64,000 bases of DNA from Tetrahymena thermophila SB210 (Eukaryota > Ciliophora > Oligohymenophorea > Hymenostomatida > Tetrahymenidae): the NCBI RefSeq assembly GCF_000189635.1, contig NW_002476481.1:248001-312000 (forward strand). The letters are read 5' to 3'. Below, piece after piece: positions 13,732-26,200 of this stretch (the stretch's first letter is position 1; the number at the start of each line of letters is the position of its first letter). A model generated the notes under the pieces. The model did no database searches and had not been told where the DNA came from. It was given only the letters and a program-made list of their open reading frames with translations. The translations under genes and the position numbers were made by a program.

Positions 13732-16700
13732 ATGAAAGTAATAAGCTAACTAATTTGTTTTTCTGGGTTCATAATTTATATATTTTGCTTAAAATAAAAT
13801 GGAAAGGTAGAAATTTATTTTTATTTTTTTTTGTGAGCAGCTCATCTTTTTAAAAAAAATAATTCTAACAAACTTGCTTTTCAAAATAATTATTTTAATT
13901 TAAACAAACAAATATATTATTTTAAATATATAATCATTAAAGAAACATATTTATTTTATTAAAGAATTTACTTTATTTTTTAATAATAAAGCCAAATTAT
14001 AGACTACTTCGTACTGCAAGTAATGAGATGGCTTAAGAAGTCTCTGAAGGCGGCGGTGGCGGTGGAGGTGTAAGTGATACTACCCCACCATCTGATGGAG
14101 GAAGTGGTGGTGGTGGTTCAGGAAGTATTGGAGGAGGAGGAAGTGGTGGTGGAGGAACTATTGGAGGAGGAGGAAGTGGTGGTAGTTCAACTAGTTAATC
14201 GTGTAACGTTTTAAATTGCTTAACCTGCCATGATAATATCTGTGTTGAATGTAAACCAAATTTTTATTTGCAAGAAAGGTATTTAAATATTAATTTCATT
14301 AAAATTAATTGTATTATAAAAAATTACTATCCTCTTAAAAGATAAAAATATAAGAATTAATAAAATTACTATTTTGTTCTTTATAAAACTTAAGATATAC
14401 TCTAAAATACCAGTGAAATAACAAAAAAAATCCAAATTTTTCTTATTTTTACAAAAATACACCTCTACTCTTGGATTTTTTCAAAATAAAATATCGAAGA
14501 GTTAGGTAATAAGGAATTACGTTTCATAATGCGGATAAAAAGAGCTTAAATTTTATGAATAAAATTCTCAAATTTTTTGATTTTAGCTTACACATTTGCA
14601 TTTAAATGCTTAAAATGAAAAATTATTTTTTTAATTTATTACGCAATAATATAATAATAACTTGATAATTATTTAATTTTTTGTTTAGTATCTGTGTCGA
14701 GAATATTTTTAAATTTACATTGAAAGTTAATGAGAATTCATAGAATAATATTTATTTAAAAATTATTCTTTTTTAAATTAATAAATAAATAGTTAATGCT
14801 TGACTAATTGTTCTCCTGGTTATTTGGCTATTAATTAAACATGTTAAAAATGTAGTTAAATATGTGCTACATGCTCTAATTATATCGATCATTGTGAAAG
14901 TTGCAACACAGGATTCAAATTAATAAATAGGTAAGTAGATTAAAGATATTTTTAATTAGAATCAATTTATTTTTTATATAGCAATTGTATAAAAGAATGC
15001 AGCCCAAGTTAATATCTTTAAGGCTCTTCTTGTATTAACTGCGATTCATAATGTCAGACTTGTAGTGGACCAGGTAATTCTTGCTTAACTTGTCCTTAAA
15101 ATTGGACTTTATAAGGAAGGTAGGATATAATAAAGAATTTTAATTTTTTTAAAGTTACTAAATTAAAAAATAAAAATTTATTTTAATTTTAATTAGCTCT
15201 TGTATATTTATATCATGTCGTCCTGACTAATATCTCTCAGGTTCTAAATGTATTGATTGCGATAAATAATGTCAGACTTGTAAAGGACCAGGTAATTCTT
15301 GCTTAAGTTGTCCCTTAAATCGGTTCTTGGAAGGAAGGTAGAATAAAATTTAGGATTAAAATTTAAAAAATTATTAATTCCAAATTAATTAAGCTATTTT
15401 TATTAGAATTAATTTATTAATAATATAGTATGTGTGTAAATGAATGCAATACTAGTTATTATAAGTAAGATAATAATTGCCTTCGGTGCGATAGTTAATG
15501 TAATACATGTGATGGGCCAGGCGATTCTTGCTTAACTTGCTTCTTTCAAGTTTATTTGTAAGAAAAGTAAATAATTCTATAAATATTCATGTAAATTTTT
15601 AAGATAAACATTTTTTTAAAATAAATTAGAAAATGTGTATCTTAATGTTAACCTGGTTATTTTAGTAAAGATTTTAAATGCTTAAAGTGTCTGGAACCCT
15701 GCAAAACATGCTAGAATTCAAATGATCAATGTTTAAGCTGTAATGATAAATTTCTATTATAAGAAAAGTAAAAAGAATTTGTGTTTAAATTTAATAAAAT
15801 TTATTTGGGGGTTTAGATGATTGATGGAATATTTTTTATTAAAATTTTAAATTCTTTATTTATAAAATGGAGAAGAAAATATAAATAAATAAAATTTAAA
15901 ATTCCTCTTAACAATAAAATTATAATAAATTTTTAATTACTAGTAAATGTGTAGATAACTGTAGTGATGGCTACTACGCTACCGGTACTAATTGTTTAAA
16001 ATGTAACTCATAATGTGCTACCTGCTCTAGAGAAGAATAAAATTGTATAAGTTGTAACAAAGATTTCATATTGCAAAATAAGTAAATCTTATTAAAAATA
16101 AATATTAAAGAAAACTAAATAGCTATTTTATCATCAATATTATAAATTATGTTTTACTTTTCAAATAAAAGTAAATTTTATGGGCAGCTTAAACACATAA
16201 AAATCAATCAATAGTTAAATATTTTTTTAAATAAAAATAGTTAGTGTGTATCTAAGTGTGGACCTGGGTATTATTAATCTGGTATTAACTGCTTAAAATG
16301 CAGCTAAGAATGTGCTGAATGTGAAAGAGCAAATAATAACTGTTTAAGTTGTAACAAACCCTACTTTAAATAAAATAAGTAAAATTTTTACATCAGATAA
16401 AATTTAAAATATTAAATATTCAAATAAAACGAAAGTTCCTGCCTTTCAAAATGTGATGATGGCTACTTTGATTAAAATTTTATCTGTATAAAATGCAATT
16501 AATATTGTCTTACCTGCTCTGGGACAAGTGATAACTGTAAGACATGTATTGAAGGTTTTATTTTGAGAAATAAGTAAGTTGTTATTTTCAATTTTTTAAT
16601 TAATTAATGAATTAATAAGTAATAATATTAGTATTTGTGAAAAGGAATGTAAACCTGATTAATACCTTTAAGGTTAGATATGTGTTTAGTGTGACGAGAA

Positions 16701-19700
16701 TTGTCTCACTTGTAGTGGGACAAGCAAATTCTGTTTGAGTTGTTAAAACAATTTTTTGCTTTAAGAAAAGTAAATAAATTTATTTTATGATTGATTTTTT
16801 TTACATTCTCATATTCAAAATAATTTTCAAAAATAAATATATCTAGTAAATGTGTTTAAACATGTGGCGAAGGTTATTACAAGTTTAATTATGTTTGCTA
16901 AAGATGTGATTAAAATTGTAAAAAGTGCTAAGACTCAAGTAAAAACTGCTTAAGTTGTAATGCTAGCTTATTGTTATAAAATAAGTAAAATATTTTTAAA
17001 GGTTTGACTAAAATCAAAATATAAAATAAAATCTATAGTTCTTGTGTGGTAAAGTGTGATGATGGGTATTATACTTCAGGAATTCAATGCTTAAAATGCG
17101 ATTTATAATGCTTTACATGTACATAAAATAGCACTAACTGTTTAAGTTGCAATTCAGGATAATTTTTATAAAATAAGTAAAAATATTTTCTTCATTTAAA
17201 ATATTAAAGGATGCATTATTTTAAAAAAATTTTAATTAAATTAGTTTATGTGTAAGTAAATGTGATAAAGGTTATTATGCTTAAAATTCTAATTGTTTTA
17301 GATGTAATTAGAAATGTACTTCATGTACACTATCCAGTGACAATTGCCAAACCTGTGCAAATGGCTACTATTTATAAAATAGGTAAATAATAATTTAAAC
17401 TTAAAACTTCAATTTAAATTTTATTAAAAATCAACTTTTTTAGCTAATGCGTTTAAAGCTGTGACAATGGATACTATGCTTCAGGTTCTAGTTGTTTGAA
17501 ATGTGACTAAAAATGCTCTACTTGTTCTAAAATTAGTGATAATTGTTTAAGCTGCTCATCAAACCAACTTTTATAAAATAGGTAAAATAATATTAAAAAT
17601 TATTCATTTTTAACATAGTAAATTTATATTAATTATTTATAACCAGTACATGTGTTGATAAATGTGATGTTGGGTATTATTAATCAAACAAAAAATGCTT
17701 AAAATGCGACGAAAAATGTACATAATGTACTGAATCAAGTGAAAATTGTTAAAGTTGCAGTAATGATTTTTTATTGCAAAACAAGTAAAATATGATTAAA
17801 TTATATTTTTTTAAAATTAAAATTACTCTTTTAATAATTTTATTAGCTCATGTGTAAATTAATGTAGTGCAGGTTACTATCAGTCTGAAAAAAATTGTTA
17901 AAAATGTTATTAAAAATGTGCTACTTGTATAGAATCTAGTTCAAAATGTCTAACTTGTTAATAAGGGCTATTTTTATAGGGCAAGTAAAATTTCATTTCC
18001 TTTTCTTACCAAAAATACATTAAAATTAATTTTTTCAGCTTGTGCTTAGATAAATGTGATGATGGTTACTATAGTGAAGGCAATAATTGTCTCTAATGTG
18101 ATTAAGCATGTTTGACTTGCAGTGGACCATCATAAAATCATTGCCTGAGCTGTAAAAAGGGTTTAAATTAGAAAAAAATGTAATTTATCATTAAAAATGT
18201 TTAATTTGATAAATTAAAAATAATAAATAATTAAATAAAATTTATTTAGAGATGAAAAGAATTATCTTTGCTTTTCATGCGATTAATCTTGCTCTAAATG
18301 CAGCGGACCACTATAAATAGATTGCATTACATGCTCTTCTGGATTAATTTTTTAACCAACTTTAAAATTATGTGCCTAATGTGAAGAAGGTTATTTTTAT
18401 AATGAATCTACTAAACGTTGCGATGATTGCTTTTAAGACTGTTTAACTTGCTCTGGTAAGTAAAAAAATGAGTGCCTTATTTGCAATACTGGCTTAATTA
18501 AAAGTGATTTGACAAAAACATGTGAATCAAAAACTAAAATTGAGAGTGAATAGAAATTAATATAGCATACAAGTTAAATAGGTTGTTTTAAATAGGATAA
18601 AAAAGAAGTAGATTCTAATTGCTTAGATGAATTTGAAAACATTAAATCTTAGACTAATATTCTAGATGTTTTAGCTATAGTTTGCGTACCTCTGTTATTT
18701 GTCTCTTCTGTTTTTACACCTTTTGGGTCTTCTTTAGGGTGGATTTTTATCCAAGACTAATAAATGATAGGAAATTATATCTTTTCTTCAAAACTTGCTC
18801 CACTATGGATGAACTAATTTGAGCTAAAATTAAGTTATGCGTATCACTTATTTACTGCTATTCCTAATATATTTAAATAATCTGTGTAAGAAAAGGATTC
18901 ATAATACAATTTTAACATATTTCACAATCTTTTACAAGTCAATCCATTTTATAATAGCTTTTACAATAATTGTTTTTTGCCAATTTTAGCCTTAGGAATA
19001 TGTGTGATTGGTTTAATTATCTTATTATTGCTCAGAATTCCAAAAACATAAAATAAAAGCAGTAATGTTATCTACAATATTACAAAATACTTTAAATGGA
19101 ATATGTTTATCAATTTGTTTAGATTGATATCTAATTTTTTGATATTTAATGCTGCATTTATATTTCTCTGGAAGCAATAGCTAGAAATTGCTGATTTAAT
19201 TTTAATAATTGTATCAATGATTTTTTATGTTCCAATAAATATTATTTGGAATTTTAAAATTGGCTGCCTCTATTATAATATATCATATGATGATGTTGAT
19301 TAATATTAAAACTTGATAGATAAGATTGAAGTATCAAATGCTTTTTCTAGGTTGTTTTGGATAATATTTGAATGGAAAAAAGTAATAATAACAATAGTAC
19401 AAGTTATTTTCATATTTAGAAGCGACTAATAGCAATTGGCTTGTTGGATTCATATTGGTTTAAATATGTTTTTTATTTTATATATAATATTTAAAAAACC
19501 ATTCATAAATAGCTTTATGAATAGCTTCATAGTCATTCTAGAAATGTTTCACACAATTATAGTAACCATTATTTCTATTATTTTTTCTTAGAACGACTCA
19601 ATATCTCCTTTAAATTTATCATAAGGATAAATTACGTTACGTACAAGTAAAAATAATTATTTATTTATTAAGAAAAATTAAATTTAATTAAAAAAAACAA

Positions 19701-19968
19701 AATATTTTTTTTAATAAATAAAGCATACAGATTTACAATGTTAGGATTCTTAGCAGTTTTTATTTTATTGTAAATATATTTTATTGTTCAAAGAGTAATG
19801 TCTTACATTTAAATGAGGTAATAAATTTCAAAGGTAAAAAAAACAAAAGAAAATAATAGCACTTTAAATATAGAGTAATTTACTGAATCAAATATAGAGA
19901 AATTTTTTGAGGTTTTAGATGAATCTAAAAGCAGAAGTGTTGATTGGTCTAAAAAATTTTAAAAATGA
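13732..19968 (+). CDS. Gene 4: 16-module Cys-rich multi-pass surface protein, 1405 aa
   Basis: Twenty exons: 13732-13806, 13992-14278, 14793-14930, 14982-15119, 15197-15337, 15429-15566, 15630-15767, 15944-16081, 16241-16378, 16436-16573, 16632-16769, 16847-16984, 17039-17176, 17245-17382, 17444-17581, 17647-17784, 17847-17984, 18039-18179, 18250-19646, 19724-19968. They total 4218 nt, stop TGA 19966-19968. Residues 1-25 are a signal peptide starting MKVISQLICF. Residues about 44-91 are a Gly/Ser-rich linker. Residues about 121-858 are 16 Cys modules, each exactly one exon: fourteen of 138 nt and two of 141 nt, all with phase-2 introns. Exon 19 adds a Cys segment and most membrane segments (from about residue 996), with FEWKKVIITIV and W-I-H-I-G-L-N. 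The last exon ends with the SNIEKFFEVL tail. It is the longest module array in the first subfamily. A surface receptor or adhesion role is inferred. Confidence 0.9.
14046..14196 (+). repeat. Gly-rich low-complexity linker in gene 4 exon 2
   Basis: A GGT/GGA/GGC-rich stretch encodes repeated GGGGS- and GGGG-type blocks interrupted by a short T-P-P-S segment, just before the first Cys residues. It is a GC-rich island in an AT-rich window and reads as a flexible spacer between the mature N-terminus and the Cys-rich rod. Confidence 0.85.
14279..14792 (+). other. Large phase-2 intron of gene 4
   Basis: 514 bp, far longer than the following introns of about 50-180 bp. No Cys-module exon was found inside it. 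It may carry an insertion, but no terminal repeats were recognised. Confidence 0.6.
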
Positions 19969-20727
19969 TTATATAAAACCTATTAAAATTTTTAATTAAA
20001 AAGAGTGTAGCTTTAATTTTAATATAAAATTCTATGCTTGTTTATTTATATTTTTAAATTATAAAAAAACAAAATTTTCAACTATTAAATAAATTAAAAT
20101 ATTTTATTCTAATTTTTTTTACAAAATAACAAAAATGAAATTATTTATTTAAATCATCAAAAATATTTTTTTAAATATTATAAAAGTTTTAAGTGAGTTT
20201 TTAAATGATAAATAAGACTTAATATTATTCCTACTTTAAAATTTAATTTTTAAATTAAATAAATATATATTTTTTAAAGTTATTTTTTTATAATTTATTA
20301 TTTATTTGAAATAAATGTTTTATATAGTTATTAAATATCAGTTTTCTATTTAAGATTTTAAACATATTTTCAAATCATCTTAATAAAAAGTAAATTTAAA
20401 CTAAAAAAGTACTTTAAAAAAATAAAATATTAGTCCTTAAAAATTTGAAACAAAAGTAAAAATCTAAATAAGCTTATAAAATTAATTTATTAATCAATTT
20501 TCATACATATTAATATTAGTTTATTGACAATTTACTTTAAAAAAATTAATTTTTATATCAATTTTAAGTTAAATTGTTTATAAAATTATGATAAGCTGCT
20601 CAAGTGACTATTTATTTAAATATATTCTTTACTATGATGAAATCCCTTATAAAAAAACAATTTCCAAAATACTAAATTAATATTTACATGTTTTTAAATT
20701 ATTATTAATCTTAAAAAAACCTTTTTA
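19969..20727. other. Spacer after gene 4
   Basis: About 760 bp of AT-rich DNA in which I see no gene, leading into the decayed tail fragment. Confidence 0.6.
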
Positions 20728-21623
20728 ACTTAAGTGGTTAGCCAATCTCTAAGTTTTTCCTTAAAGTATCTTATTAAAAATTGAAGATTTAGTCTTATTA
20801 ATAAATATTCATAATTCATTTTCATTAAATCTAATATGGAATTTCAAAATTGGATACTTATATCGTAATAAGCATTATAAGAAATTAGATTTCTATTAGA
20901 ATCTAATAGAAAAGCTTGAGATTTGTAAAAAGACTTCAAGATGTCTTGGATGTTCTTTGAATGGAAAAAAACAACAACAACAATAATTATTATTTAATTT
21001 TTGGATGAGAAAAATATCAAATATTTTGTTGGATCTAAATTAATTTAACTATTTATTTTATTCTATATACAATACTCAAAAACCCTTTATTAATAGCTTC
21101 CTATATGAACTTACAATTATTTTAGAAATATTTCACACACTATTTTAAATTATTATTGAGGTACTTTTTCAACAGATGATTCTTAATTTTCATTAGACAT
21201 ATCATAAATACAAAATAAATTCCTATTAGATAAAAAATAAATTATATACTGTAAACCCTCATTAATTAAGGGTCACCCCCTCCCCAAATTTTTACCCTTC
21301 CTTGAGGCTCATAGCACTTTTTTTTGGGCTAAAAAGATACTTAGGGAATGCCTTAATTAATGAGCATTTACAGTATATATATATATTCAGCTCTTAATTA
21401 ATGAGGATTTACAGTATTTATATCAATATTTTTTATTAATGTAAGCATAAGTATTTGTATTGATTGTATTTATAGGAATTTTTCTTAACTAGCTTTTAAA
21501 AAATAAAAAGAAAATAACTCTACATTAAAAATTGAGTAATTTACAAATTTATGTGTGAATAAATTGTTTGAAATGCTTGATGAATCAAAGTATTAAAATG
21601 CTCTCTTGCAGTTTAAAATTTGA
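20728..21623 (+). pseudogene. Decayed membrane-tail fragment related to genes 4 and 5
   Basis: Recognisable pieces run in the order of the gene 4/5 tail exon: TGGAATTTCAAAATTGGAT (about 20840), LEKLEI-like codons, then W-M-F-F-E-W (about 20948-20965), PFINS-like codons, EIFHT-like codons (about 21125), and a final exon with NKLFEMLDES ending at TGA 21621-21623. A 1-nt loss near 20940 shifts the frame before the FEW motif, and the segments between are eroded. No signal peptide or Cys modules precede it. The intron before its last exon holds the inverted-repeat element at 21247-21416. Confidence 0.75.
21247..21416. mobile_element. MITE-like element with TA-bounded terminal inverted repeats
   Basis: The left end 21247-21270 reads TACTGTAAACCCTCATTAAT followed by TAAG. 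Its near-perfect inverse occurs at 21352-21375 and again at 21393-21416. Both right ends finish in ...TTTACAGTA, so the element is bounded by TA as expected for Tc1/mariner-type insertion. It has no coding capacity. The interior carries a C-rich run (about 21272-21285). The doubled right end suggests either two nested insertions or a duplicated terminus. It lies inside the pseudogene's last intron. Confidence 0.7.
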
Positions 21624-23281
21624 TAAAGACAAAATAAAAAAAGTGAAAGAATAAAATAATTTAAATTTATATTTTCACTTTTAAATACTTAAAAAAGTTT
21701 TTTGTTAAAAAATTGAGTTTTAATTTAGTTGATTAAAAAGTATTAAAAATTTGAAAAAAAAATATATTTTATAAAATGAGTTGTTTATTTAAAATTATCA
21801 CTCTTAAAATGAAAATTTGGCATTTTTAAATACAATTTAAATAAAGAAATAATAATTTATTTGATTTGATTTGTACATAATCAGCTCTTTGCTAATAAAT
21901 AAATAATTGATTCAAAAGTTTAAATATATATTGAAATAAATAATTTCTTTTACTAATAAATTCAAAGTTGTAAAACAAACTAAAGTTAAATAGATTTAAT
22001 TAGAATAGATGTAAACAACTTTTTATCTCAAAAAAAAAAATTTGATTTTTCAATTTAAATATAATTACTTATTTTTATTTTTGATACTTGTTAACAGGAT
22101 ATCAATCATTATAATTGTATAAGTTATTTATGATATAGTATATGATAAATTAAATTAACAAAAAAATTCATTTTATTATCATAATTAATCATGAATCCTT
22201 AGCATATTTATATTAAAAAAATTATATTAGGCATCAAACTAAAGAGCAATTATTGCATTCCCTCTAAATCTTTATAGAAGAAAATTTCAGTATTTTATAA
22301 AGGGGGAAGGTATTTTGATAAAAATATTAATTGGAATCTCAAAACTTTCTTCTCCCAATAATATAAATTAAGGTAAGTTTTTGTATAAATTATTTATTAT
22401 TTGATTTAATTTATCCCTTTACTCCTTCTATTTGAGAAAAAAATTAATGAAAACATTTATTTTGATATCCAAAACTAATTAATAAATTATTTGAGGAATT
22501 TCAACTTCAATTTTCTTAAATAATTTAAAATCCTCAAATTTTTGTAGAAAAAAATTGAAAAATCTAAATCAATTTGATTAAATCTAAATTCAGATTACTT
22601 TTTTAATGCCTTTCTGCTAATCCATCTGCCTTATTTTTAAAAAAAACATTTATTTTAAGATTTGCTTTCTGTTATCGTTATTTTAATAAAACAGATTCGA
22701 TTAAATTAAATGATTTTTGTTAAAAATATAAAACTATTTTGGTATTATATTCTATAGAAGAGTAAAAGAATTAGATTTTGATTTCCCTTAAATTGTATTA
22801 ATTTTTACAATATTTAGATATTATAAATTTTACAGCAACCAATTAATTAACAATTTTGTTGTTTTTAATACTAATATATTTGCTTTACCTTCAAAATTGG
22901 GGAGATTTCAAATTATATTTTTTTTTAAATTTACTTTGGAACAAAAAGAAAGTGTAATAAATTCTTTTGGTTACAAAATTGAATGATATTAAATAAAATT
23001 CTGTATTATTTAGCTAAATAAAAGCAGATTAAATAAATTATTTAAAAAACAAAAAAATTTATTAATAAATTTACTAATCGTGTAAGGGAAACAAATATTA
23101 TACGGGTTTTTCTATTTTAATAAAGTCCAAAATTAATTTTTTTATAAACTAAAGATATTACTAATATATCACCAGTTTTTTAGAATGATGTTAGAGCTTA
23201 ATAGCAAGTCAAAAACAAATTAAGAAAGTTATTATAATATAATATAAGAATAAAAAAATACAAAAATAACTTTAGAAGAAA
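21624..23281. other. Spacer before gene 5
   Basis: About 1.65 kb of AT-rich DNA with short purine-rich runs (for example about 22301-22311). No signal peptide, Cys module or tail motif was found. Confidence 0.6.
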
Positions 23282-26200
23282 ATGAGTTTAATAAGACAAT
23301 TAATATTTTTGACAGGAATTATAATATAAATTACATATTCTAAGTAAAACACCACAGTAAAATTCAAATTTATATATTTATTATCACTTTTTAAATATGA
23401 AACCAGCCTATTTTTTATCTAAGAGAAAATATTTTAATCAAATTAATTACCAATTTATGAAACTTTTTTGTTTAATTTAAAAATATTTTCAAACTTCCTT
23501 AAAAAAAGAAGTATTTAATATAAACAAATCATTATCTTTTTTAGCACTAAATATTTAAATTAATTAAATTTTGTTATTATGAAATAAATTATTTAATTTT
23601 TATTAAAAGCTAAATTTAAGATTGTTGCCAAATTAATAACAATGCACACCTTCAAACTGCTAAACTTGTGATCAATAAGATAACTGCTTGAGTTGCTAAT
23701 AAGGATTCTATTTATAAATTTCGTATGATATTCTTCAATTTTTAGAACAAATATAATTTTTTCAATATTTATTAAATTTAAATTGCAAATAAAAAATATA
23801 AGAAGAGAATATTTATACTAAGCATAAACTTAATCATAAAAATTATTTTAACTATTATCAATATAAATCTACATAATATTTTTAAAAATTTATCTTAAAT
23901 TTAATCCCTAAAATAGAATGAATCATATTAATTGCCATAAATCCTCATTAATTTTAACTAACATCCCTTATTTATGGATAAACTATGAAAATCATTATAT
24001 AACTAAAAAATCTATTTCATAATAAGTGACTGAATTTTTGAATGGCATCTTGCTATATTAACTAAATTAAGAATAAATGTATTAAATGTTTTCTAAAAAA
24101 TAATTTTTATTGAATTAGTTCCTGTGTGAGCAAATGTGATTAAGCATATTATCTATCAGAAAATAATTGCTTATAGTGTGATTAATTATGTGCTACATGT
24201 ATAGGATAAAGTTTAAATTGTACTAGCTGCAAATAAGGTTAAGTATTATAAGATAGGTAATAATATATATACTTGTTAACTTTTATAAAAAATTTTATTT
24301 TTTTATTTTATAAAATTTTAGTACATGCTAATAAAAATGTAATGATGGTTATTTTGAATAAAATTCTGTTTGCTAAAAATGTGATTAGTAGTGTAGTGCT
24401 TGCACTGGAACTAGCAATAACTGCCAAAGTTGTAGTGTTGGTTACTTATTATAAATTAGGTATAATAATTTTAATTAACCTTTTCTATATTTTATTCTTA
24501 TTAAATACTATTAATTATTAGTTCATGTGTGCAAAAATGCTAAAGTGGATTCTATGCTAATAACAAAAATTGTTTAAAATGCGATTAGTAATGCGCTACT
24601 TGTTCTTAAACAAGTTCAAACTGTCTCACCTGTTAATAAGGTTAAGTATTATAAGATAGGTAATAATATATATACTTGTTAACTTTTATAAAAAAATTTA
24701 TTTTTTAATATACAAAATATTAGTACCTGCTAATAAACATGCAACTAAGGATATTTTGAATAAAATTCTATTTGTTAAAAATGTGATTAGTAATGCGCTA
24801 CTTGTTCTTAAACAAGTTCAAACTGCCTCACCTGCTAATAAGGTTAAGTATTATAAGATAAGTAATTATATAAACACTTGTTAACTTTAATTAAAAATTT
24901 TATTTTTTTATTTTATAAAATTTTAGTACATGCTAATAAAAATGTAATGATGGTTATTTTGAATAAAATTCTATTTGCTAAAAATGTGATTAATAGTGTA
25001 CTGCTTGCACTGGAACTAGCAATAACTGCCAAAGTTGTAGTATTGGTTACTTATTATAAATTAGGTATAATAATTTTAATTGACCTTATCTATATTTTAT
25101 TCTTATTAAATGCTATTAATTATTAGTTCATGTGTGCAAAAATGCTAAAGTGGATTCTATGCTAATAACAAAAATTGTTTAAAATGCGATTAGTAATGCG
25201 CTACTTGTTCTTAAACAAGCTCAAACTGTCTCACCTGTTAATAAGGTTAAGTATTATAAGATAGGTAATTATTTATACTTGTTAACATTTATAAAAAATT
25301 TAATTTTTTTATTTTTTAAAATTTTAGTACTTGTTAGTAAACATGTAATGACGGATATTTTGAATAAAATTCTATTTGCTAAAAATGTGATTAGTAGTGT
25401 ACTGTTTGCGCTCAAACTAAAAATAACTGTTAAAGTTGTAGCGAAGGTTTCTTATTATAAATTAGGTATGATAATTTTAATTATATTTTATTCATATTAA
25501 GTGTTATTTATTATTAGTTCATGTGTGCAAACATGCTAAAATGGATTCTATGCTTATAATAAAAATTGTTATAAATGCGATTAGTAATGCACTACTTGTT
25601 CTTAAACAAGCTCAAACTGTCTCACCTGCTAATAAGGTCTATTTTTATAGGACAAGTAAAGTTTTAAATGCAATAATTTTAAAAAATCTTTTTATCATTT
25701 AATTAGCTAATGCTTATCTAAATGTGATCCTGGCTACTATGTTTAAGGGAATATTTGCTTAAAATGTAATTAATAATGTCTAACTTGCAATGGACCATCT
25801 GAAAATAACTGCTTGAGTTGTAAATAAGGTTTAAAATCTAAAAAAATGTAAATTATTAAAATTCAATAAAAATATCTTGAATATTTGAAATTAAATAACA
25901 AATTATTAGAAATGATTAGAATTTTCTTTGTTTTTAATGTGATTAATCTTGCTCTACATGCAGTGGACCTTCAAAATCTGATTGCATCTCTTGCGCTTCT
26001 GGTTTGGTTTATTAACCTACTTTAAGTTTATGTGCTTAATGTGAGGAGGGTCAGTTTTTCAATTAATAATCAAAGAGTTTTGAGGATTGTTTTTAAGACT
26101 GTCTAACTTGCTTTGGTAATTAAAATAATCAATGCCTTATTTGCAATAATGGATTGATTAAAAGTGATTAGACAAAAACATGTGAATCAAATACTTAAAT

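Noticed and set aside
24273..25500. Three similar + strand frames of 73-82 codons
   Set aside because: They run through intron and exon of gene 5 in the wrong frame; their similarity reflects the exon duplication.
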